Positions 58,867 through 64,000 of a DNA stretch of 64,000 nt are shown piece after piece. The notes under the pieces were generated by a model. The model was not told where the DNA came from. It worked only from the letters and a program-made list of their open reading frames with translations, and searched no databases. The translations under genes and the position numbers were made by a program. Source of the stretch: Nocardia asteroides. Lineage in GTDB: Bacteria; Actinomycetota; Actinomycetes; Mycobacteriales; Mycobacteriaceae. Every line of letters begins with the position of its first letter. The stretch's first letter is position 1. The DNA is taken from positions 1,736,001 to 1,800,000 of the forward strand of contig NZ_CP089214.1 of assembly GCF_021183625.1 (NCBI RefSeq), read 5' to 3'.

Positions 58867-61364
58867 GGCACGGTCTGTCGCGCGGCGGTCGGGGTGCTGG
58901 TGATCGCGGCCGCCCGGTCCGGCCGCGCCGGGCCGAGCACCTTGCCGCGGCCGATCCGGTTCAGCGCGTCCCGCATGAACATCTCGCCGCGCCGCTCCTC
59001 CGGCACCTTGCGTCCGGCCCCGACCGGCGGCGAGGTCTCCTCGCGCAGCACCTGCAGCAGGAACGGCGCCTCCGCCAGGTCGACGCCGAGCCAGTCGAGG
59101 CTGTTGCGCGCCAGCACCTCGTCGCGCTGCCGGAAGACGAAGCGGTTCGGGATGAGATTGTGCGCGGCGCCCTGGAAGTCGGTGGCCGGGTCGTGCGAGG
59201 CGAGCCCGATCGCGGCCAGGTGCTTGCGGCCGTCCCTGCTGAAATCGGAGGTGACGGAGGCGCCGACCTGGGTCTGCGTGAAGTGGTGCGCCTCGTCGCC
59301 GACCAGCAGCCCGAACCGCCCGTTGTCGCTGAGGAACGCCTCCCGCGCCGCCACCCCGACCAGCTCGTAGAGCGCGGTGCCGAGCCGCTTGGTCAGCGGC
59401 AGCCGCTGGTACAGGTGCGGGGTGGTCAGCTCCTCCGCGCTCGGCAGCGCCAGTTTGTGGCTGCGGACCACGGTGGCGGCGGCGTCCAGCCGCAGCGGCG
59501 GCAGCGACGGGTCGAAGAGCACGGGCACCCGCTCCACGATGGTGCCGAGCCGAGCAGCCAGGTCCGCGTACTCCTCGCCGAGTTCGCCCTCGCCGCGCAG
59601 CCGCCGGACCGTGTCGTAGAGGTCGAGCATGCTCCGGATGCCGTGCTCGGCCAGCCCCTTCACCGAGAGCAGGGAGCTCGCGGCGGCGCCGGCGCCCGAG
59701 GTGGGCGAGAGATCGAGCAGCGGCAGGATGGAGTCGAGCGCGCGCTCCCCCGCGATCCGCGGATCGAAGAGCCGCAGCGGGTCCAGCGAGACGGCCGGGT
59801 CGGCGAGGTCGATCACCACCGCGTCGTCGATGGCGCTCGCGAAGTGCTCCCACTCGCCGACCTGGCTGCGGTCCAGCGCGAGGAACTGCCCGCCCATGTC
59901 GTGGACGAGCACCGCCATCAGCTTCAGGAAGTACGACTTGCCCGAGCCGAGCTCGCCGGTCACCGCGAACGAGGCGGAGAAATCGTGCAGCGCCGCCTCC
60001 ATGATGCCGAAGTGGATCGGCTCGAAATTGCCGGAGAGCAGGTTCACCCCGATCACCGGCCCGCTGTCGTCGCCGACCTGGCTGGTGGTGAACGGGACGA
60101 ACCCCGCCCACATATCGGAGGGGACGATATGCGCGAAATCGTCGAAGGCGCGGCGCGGCGGGCTGCCGGGCACGAACATCGACCACAGGTCGACCTGGGC
60201 GCCGACCGGCGCCGTCAGCTCCACCTGGAACCGCTTGTACCGCCGCTTCAACGTGTTCACCGCGTCCATGGTGATCTCGCGGGACGGCCCGCCGATGGCG
60301 ATGACGGTGGTGAAGGAGATCTCCGACTCACCACTGTTCACCTCGAAGTGGTTGTTGTACTCGCCGAGCATCTGCGCCTTGCCCGCCAGCGTGTTCTGCG
60401 CGAACGAGAGCTCCTGGTCGCGCTGGTCCATCTGGTCGCCGAGCCGGCGCAGGTTCAGCTCGTTGTTCTTCAAGACCTGGTCGGCCGGGCGGGTGGCGAT
60501 CCGCATCGCCCAGTCGACGGTGACGTTCTCCATCGCCTCCAGCACGGTGAGGAACTCGCTGCCGCCGGGAAAGACCATGCCCGCGTACGGGAACGAGTGC
60601 GGGGTGAGCATGGCCTGGTAGGAGGGCCGGTACTCGAAGTCCGGCTGCACCACCTTGATCACCGGGACGAAGGATGGGCGCAGCCGCCGGTTGCCGTCGC
60701 TGCGCGCGCCCTCGTCCAGCGCCGCCGAGCGGAAGACCGCGGCGGTGACGTCGTCCAGCGCGCCCGCCCTGGCGGGCGCCACCGGATCGCCGACCGCGCC
60801 CCGCGACAGGTAGTGCTCCCACAGCCACTGGAACAGCGAGGCGGGCACCGGGACGGGGTCGAATTCGCCGCCGATCTTGGAGAGGATCTCGTTCGCCTTC
60901 TCGGCGTAGCCGTCCAGCTCGGCCCGGGAGATCGCGGTGGCGTCGACGGTGGTGGTGCTGCCGCGCCAGACCCGGGCGAGCCCCGAGATCCCGGTATTGC
61001 CCGCCCCGACCGGGATGGAGAGCAGGTGGATCCGGGTGCGCGGCCCGATCGCCCGCATCCGCTCGAAGGAGGCGACGACCTCGTCGGCGTAGTCCTCGCA
61101 GGCGTCGAGGTCGACGCCCTCCACCATCTTGGTCAGCACGTCGAGGGTGTTCAGCCTGGCCTGGATGCCGAGCAGCAGCGCACCGTCCGGCAGGCTGGTG
61201 ATGAGCGCGTGGTGCGCCATCTTGACGTCGAACTTGTCGCTCGCCCTGCGCAATCCGTAGCCGAGCGGGTCGATGAAGTAGGTCGCGGTGACCAGCCCGG
61301 AGTGGGTGAACTGCAGGTTTCCCCGCACCGCCGCCGTCGGCTGCAGATCCCGGTCGAATGCCAT
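58863..61364 (-). CDS. VirB4-like conjugation ATPase
   Basis: 833 residues. The front half is the VirB4-type N-domain. The C-terminal ATPase has Walker A at 470-477 (GELGSGKS), a Walker B-like stretch around 685-694 (FGLLVGDEAHHF) and the usual VirB4 signature context (FSRDGRKHLAAIGLASHDPA). VirB4 proteins power pilus or channel assembly and substrate movement in type IV systems; they are the most conserved component. Conjugative mycobacterial plasmids such as pRAW also carry a VirB4-like gene together with an ESX locus. It lies between the VirB3-like and VirB6-like genes, the canonical order. Confidence 0.9.
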   Translation of the reverse strand: MAFDRDLQPTAAVRGNLQFTHSGLVTATYFIDPLGYGLRRASDKFDVKMAHHALITSLPDGALLLGIQARLNTLDVLTKMVEGVDLDACEDYADEVVASFERMRAIGPRTRIHLLSIPVGAGNTGISGLARVWRGSTTTVDATAISRAELDGYAEKANEILSKIGGEFDPVPVPASLFQWLWEHYLSRGAVGDPVAPARAGALDDVTAAVFRSAALDEGARSDGNRRLRPSFVPVIKVVQPDFEYRPSYQAMLTPHSFPYAGMVFPGGSEFLTVLEAMENVTVDWAMRIATRPADQVLKNNELNLRRLGDQMDQRDQELSFAQNTLAGKAQMLGEYNNHFEVNSGESEISFTTVIAIGGPSREITMDAVNTLKRRYKRFQVELTAPVGAQVDLWSMFVPGSPPRRAFDDFAHIVPSDMWAGFVPFTTSQVGDDSGPVIGVNLLSGNFEPIHFGIMEAALHDFSASFAVTGELGSGKSYFLKLMAVLVHDMGGQFLALDRSQVGEWEHFASAIDDAVVIDLADPAVSLDPLRLFDPRIAGERALDSILPLLDLSPTSGAGAAASSLLSVKGLAEHGIRSMLDLYDTVRRLRGEGELGEEYADLAARLGTIVERVPVLFDPSLPPLRLDAAATVVRSHKLALPSAEELTTPHLYQRLPLTKRLGTALYELVGVAAREAFLSDNGRFGLLVGDEAHHFTQTQVGASVTSDFSRDGRKHLAAIGLASHDPATDFQGAAHNLIPNRFVFRQRDEVLARNSLDWLGVDLAEAPFLLQVLREETSPPVGAGRKVPEERRGEMFMRDALNRIGRGKVLGPARPDRAAAITSTPTAARQTVP

Positions 61365-61367
61365 CGC

Positions 61368-61775
61368 CTACGCCCCCTGCGGGTCCGGGAGCAGCAGCAC
61401 CACCGATTCCTCGATGAACGTGGTCTGCTCCGCCGAGTCCGAACCGATCGGCATCCCGGACGCCGACACCGGCCCGCGCACCACGAACAGCCTGCCGATC
61501 CACCAGATCCGCGAGGAGAGCCGCACCCCGGTGTAGGGCACCAGCCCTCCGGCGAAGACGATCAGCACCGTCACCGCGATGCCGACTCCGAAGGTGACCG
61601 CCGGGTTGGCGGGCAGCGTCATGGTGCCGATGCCGGTGAGCAGCAACCCGGCCATGCCCGCCGCGACCTGCGGGAGCGTGTACGGCCCGAAGGGCAGCTT
61701 CTGCCCGTTCTGCGATTTCCCGATGACCGTCGGCACCCTTTTTATCGGGGTGAAGACCTTGACGACGTCACTCAT
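61368..61775 (-). CDS. VirB3/TcpE-like small membrane protein
   Basis: 135 residues from the ATG at 61775 with an ATGA overlap. The front is hydrophilic (VFTPIKRVPTVIGKSQNGQK), followed by two closely spaced membrane helices (LPQVAAGMAGLLLTGIGTMT and VTFGVGIAVTVLIVFAGGLV), then a C-terminal cytoplasmic part. Size, topology and place immediately before the VirB4-like gene match VirB3, PrgI or TcpE proteins, which attach VirB4 to the membrane. Sequence similarity alone would be weak; context carries the call. Confidence 0.7.
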   Translation of the reverse strand: MSDVVKVFTPIKRVPTVIGKSQNGQKLPFGPYTLPQVAAGMAGLLLTGIGTMTLPANPAVTFGVGIAVTVLIVFAGGLVPYTGVRLSSRIWWIGRLFVVRGPVSASGMPIGSDSAEQTTFIEESVVLLLPDPQGA

Positions 61776-62032
61776 GAACCGTAACCGACGGGGAAATTCG
61801 GCACGATGCTGTTGGAATCGATGCGGGCGTAATTGATGAGCGCGGGCAGCACCCAGAGCACGACACCGGCGAGCACCGCGGAGGCGCCGACGCCGATAAT
61901 GCGGGTCGCGGCCAGTTTGGTGCGCGCGCTCTCCGCGATCAGAATTCCGATCGCGACGATCGCGATCACGATGAGCCCGGCCCACCGGACGAAATTCAGG
62001 ACGATTACCAGAATGCTGGTCAAGCTGCTCAT
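61772..62032 (-). CDS. Small two-helix membrane protein, VirB2/TrbC-like
   Basis: 86 residues. Two hydrophobic helices (FVRWAGLIVIAIVAIGILIA and IIGVGASAVLAGVVLWVLPA) are joined by a short basic loop (ESARTKLAATR). The pattern is that of VirB2/TrbC pilins or the small conjugation proteins of Gram-positive elements. There is no clear signal peptidase site, so a true pilus subunit is uncertain. It lies between the TcpC-like and VirB3-like genes. Confidence 0.6.
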   Translation of the reverse strand: MSSLTSILVIVLNFVRWAGLIVIAIVAIGILIAESARTKLAATRIIGVGASAVLAGVVLWVLPALINYARIDSNSIVPNFPVGYGS

Positions 62033-62051
62033 GGGGTGCTCTCTTTCCTGC

Positions 62052-63065
62052 TCAGTTCTGGGTCGGCGGCGGAATCCGCGCGGTCGTCGTCGCCGGTGCC
62101 GTCGAGGCGTTCGCCGGGCCCGCCGGGCCCGCCTGGCCCGCCTCGCCGCCGGTCACCACGGTGAGCGGCTCGGTCAGCGCGGGGATCGGGTCGACCGAGG
62201 CCACCTGCCACTGCCCGCCGGTGCGCACCAGCGTGAGCGGGTACACCAGGGTCGCCGCCGCCGCGCCGTCGACCTTCGGGGTCACCTGCACCGAGAGCCT
62301 GGCCCGCGCGCTCTCCGCGCCGCAGCTGCGGTCGTCGGAGTCCACCGCCGTCACCTCGGCCGCGCTGAACGGCGCCGGCTGCACCGCCGCGATCGCCGAG
62401 CCCGGCTGGGTGTAGCGGGCGATATCGCCGCTACCGGCGAGCATGGCGGCGAGGAAGCCGGCGGCGACCTGGTGCAGCGGGGTCTCCTGGCCGCACGGCG
62501 CGCCGTAGGCGAGGCTCAGGTCGGCGCCGCGGGCCGGCGGCTGCACCAGCGCGGGCGGGGCCAGCGCGCGCAGCCTGCCCGCCGCGGTCGAGACCGCGAC
62601 CCGGTAGTACTGCCGCGGCTCGCCCGCCGCCGCCGCGCCGGTCCGCGCGCCGTGCCGCACCGAGACCGTCACGCTCCACACGTCCAGCCCGCCGCCGGAG
62701 ATCGTGCGCGCCACGTACACCACCGCGGGGTCGGCGACCGGCCGCCCGCTCGACGGCAGCGCGACCTGCCCGACGGCGGCGTACTCACCGAGTTTCTCCC
62801 GCTGCGCGGTATTCGCGGACAGATAACTCACCACGAATTGCTCCGCGAACGAACCGGCCAATTGCGCGCGCCCGATCAGCGCCGTCGTGGAATCGTCGGA
62901 GGGGCCGGGCGGCGCCGGGGTGAAGAAACCGTGCAGCGCGTTCCCGCCGCCGAGCACGGCGAGCACCGCGAGAATCGCCACTATCGCATTGTCACGGCGG
63001 CGGCGGGCGACCATCCGGCGGAGCAGAGCCTCCGAATCGTCCCGTTCGCGGACCGTGTTCCTCAT
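62052..63065 (-). CDS. TcpC/VirB8-like conjugation protein, first gene of the type IV operon
   Basis: 337 residues from the ATG at 63065. A basic cytoplasmic front and one transmembrane helix (NAIVAILAVLAVLGGGNALH) are followed by an outer region of two NTF2-like domains, as in TcpC and VirB8: SFAEQFVVSYLSANTAQREK for the first and VAAGFLAAMLAGSGDIARYT for the second. Two cysteines (APCGQET and DRSCGAES) might pair. An Ala/Pro/Thr tail ends the protein. TcpC is essential for conjugation of clostridial plasmids as a core scaffold. A perfect TTCCCA dyad lies 45 bases upstream, the only copy in front of the type IV operon. Confidence 0.8.
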   Translation of the reverse strand: MRNTVRERDDSEALLRRMVARRRRDNAIVAILAVLAVLGGGNALHGFFTPAPPGPSDDSTTALIGRAQLAGSFAEQFVVSYLSANTAQREKLGEYAAVGQVALPSSGRPVADPAVVYVARTISGGGLDVWSVTVSVRHGARTGAAAAGEPRQYYRVAVSTAAGRLRALAPPALVQPPARGADLSLAYGAPCGQETPLHQVAAGFLAAMLAGSGDIARYTQPGSAIAAVQPAPFSAAEVTAVDSDDRSCGAESARARLSVQVTPKVDGAAAATLVYPLTLVRTGGQWQVASVDPIPALTEPLTVVTGGEAGQAGPAGPANASTAPATTTARIPPPTQN

Positions 63066-63110
63066 GTCGGAAATGGTAGAGCGCACCGCTCGGCACACTC
63101 GTCCGCGCGG

Positions 63111-63126
63111 TTCCCAGGAATGGGAA
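63111..63126. promoter_or_regulatory. TTCCCA-N4-TGGGAA dyad, site 11 (perfect), before the type IV operon
   Basis: TTCCCA GGAA TGGGAA, between the TcpC-like start (63065) and the stop of the Rv3651-like gene (63131). A TACCAT box about 36 bases downstream on the minus strand may be the -10. This site ties type IV genes to the ESX regulon. Confidence 0.7.
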
Positions 63127-63130
63127 CCGC

Positions 63131-64000
63131 TCAGCAGGCAGAACTCCGGTCGCCCCCGGCCGCGAGCCGGTGGTGCAATTGCTCGTCGTACCCGATCGGG
63201 TGCCCGAAATCCGCGGGCGCGGGGTGCGCCGGATCGCCCGCCATCCGGACCAGCTGGGCGATCGCCAGCCGGGTGCTCGAACAGCCCGGGTACGGGTAGA
63301 GCAGCAGCGAGGTCGGGGTGTAGCCGCCCGCGTAGTTCAGCGTGCCGACGGTGACGCCCGCGCTCTCCCCGGTGTCGAGCCGCGCGCCGAGCTCGGCCAG
63401 CCGCGCCCGGTCGCCCGGGTGGAAGACGTCGACCGGGCGGAAGAGGTAGTCCCAGCGGATCCACGGCGCCGGGTCGGTGAGCCAGTGCGAGATGCTCGGG
63501 AAGTCGAGGTGCAGCACCGCCAGGTGGGTGCCCGCCCTGCGGTGCGCCTCGCGCAGGCCGATGCGCTCGAGCGTCGGCGCCGCCGCGGGGGCGTCGGGCA
63601 CGGTGACGTCCTCGACCAGCAGCCAGGCGCCGCGGGTCCGTTCGTCGTCGCGGGAGCGAATCGTGAAGCGCCAGCGGCCCGGTCGCGCCCCGCCGTGCGT
63701 GATGGCGGCGTCGAACTGCAGCCGCCCGCCGGCGGCCGGGTCGTAGAGCAGGTCGAGCACCTCGGCGTGCCGGTCGAAGCTCGCCGCCCGGTGGAAGAGC
63801 TCGGCCAGCGAGATCCGGGGCACGTACTGCTCCGGCGAGCCGCCGGTCAGCCGGGTGATGCCGACCGGCTGCTCGATGGTCTGGCTGTCCAGATCCCAGA
63901 CCGCGCCGACCGCGGCGGGCGGCTCCGGCGCGGGCGTGTCGTCCGGGCCGAGCCACAGCCGTACCGCGTGCACGTCACCGGCGGGGCCGAAGACCGGCCG
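63131..64000 (-). CDS. Rv3651-like protein, start beyond window
   Basis: At least 290 codons; the frame stays open to the right edge, so the true start is outside. The visible part has a PAS/GAF-like plan: DLDSQTIEQPVGITRLTGGS, then FDAAITHGGARPGRWRFTIR and GAWLLVEDVTV. A second domain contains HLAVLHLDFPSISHWLTDPA and RWDYLFRPVDVFHPGDRARL. Similar proteins in mycobacteria (Rv3651 type, DUF5593) have an unknown role and are thought to sense small ligands. It is upstream of the type IV operon on the same strand, separated by 65 bases with a dyad, so it is probably a separate unit. Confidence 0.7.
   Translation of the reverse strand, partial: RPVFGPAGDVHAVRLWLGPDDTPAPEPPAAVGAVWDLDSQTIEQPVGITRLTGGSPEQYVPRISLAELFHRAASFDRHAEVLDLLYDPAAGGRLQFDAAITHGGARPGRWRFTIRSRDDERTRGAWLLVEDVTVPDAPAAAPTLERIGLREAHRRAGTHLAVLHLDFPSISHWLTDPAPWIRWDYLFRPVDVFHPGDRARLAELGARLDTGESAGVTVGTLNYAGGYTPTSLLLYPYPGCSSTRLAIAQLVRMAGDPAHPAPADFGHPIGYDEQLHHRLAAGGDRSSAC

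Noticed and set aside
2088..63126. TGGGAA as the -35 box of an extracytoplasmic-function sigma factor (GGGAA/GGAAC type)
   Set aside because: Both halves of the dyad are equally conserved and no common -10 sequence at 16-18 bases follows the sites.
16596..63130. Relaxase, VirD4/TraG coupling protein or oriT for self-transfer
   Set aside because: None recognised in any gene here. EccC is FtsK-like but has the ESX architecture with three domains. They could lie beyond 64 kb.
1..64000. CRISPR arrays, tRNA or rRNA genes, insertion sequences
   Set aside because: No regularly spaced short repeats, no cloverleaf or CCA-type ends noticed, and no transposase reading frame was seen.

Overview
The window comes from a very GC-rich actinomycete of the order Mycobacteriales, most likely Nocardia or a close relative. 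This rests on a complete type VII (ESX) secretion locus with PE, PPE and EspG, a PknG-type kinase with a rubredoxin-like front, the 180-kDa-class NAD glutamate dehydrogenase, and an Rv3651-like protein. Core metabolic genes on the left flank suggest a chromosomal location.

Layout. (1) 1-16.5 kb, flank: a SulP anion transporter cut by the left edge, two small secreted proteins, a MerR regulator, a DUF1707 protein, pknG, an amino-acid permease, an SPFH/zinc-ribbon protein, the large NAD glutamate dehydrogenase, and a pair of membrane proteins (discoidin-like and zinc-ribbon). (2) 16.6-34.0 kb, ESX core on the minus strand in the order eccA-eccB-eccC / PE-PPE-two Esx-espG-ParA-like ATPase-eccD-mycP-eccE, ending in a small EspR-like HTH gene. 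Apart from the position of eccA this is the gene order of mycobacterial ESX-2. (3) 34.4-36.9 kb: a WXG100-like protein, an NlpC/P60 hydrolase and a divergent helical protein. (4) 37.1-51.3 kb: a tightly coupled minus-strand operon of ten candidate substrates and partners. It includes an EspB-like protein, two Rv3899c-like paralogues, two YbaB/EbfC-like proteins, a bulb-lectin protein and three proteins sharing an unnamed C-terminal domain with the core TGD(V/I)A(Q/T)W. (5) 51.5-56.4 kb: cell-wall hydrolases (two SLT lytic transglycosylases, one NlpC/P60 protein, one anchored NlpC-like protein). (6) 56.4-63.1 kb: a compact type IV secretion/conjugation module (TcpC/VirB8-like, VirB2-like, VirB3/TcpE-like, VirB4-like ATPase, VirB6/TrbL-like). 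No relaxase, VirD4 coupling protein or oriT was recognised. (7) The right edge cuts an Rv3651-like gene.

How it fits together. A 16-bp dyad, TTCCCA-N4-TGGGAA, occurs eleven times (five perfect plus six with one or two changes), almost always in the short gap in front of a transcription unit. It precedes both small secreted genes, pknG, the discoidin operon, the PE-PPE-Esx operon, eccA, the NlpC operon and its divergent neighbour, an Rv3899c-like gene, the substrate operon and the type IV module. This points to one regulon joining type VII secretion, type IV secretion, cell-wall hydrolases and PknG. The EspR-like protein is the best local candidate regulator. A second palindrome (AACGTGCCG-N8-CGGCACGTT) marks promoters of the permease, the glutamate dehydrogenase and the two secreted genes.

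The most striking structural feature is a pair of 333-bp inverted repeats (330 of 333 identical) lying in phase inside two convergent hydrolase genes. Recombination between them would exchange an SLT domain for an NlpC/P60 domain and flip a third hydrolase gene.
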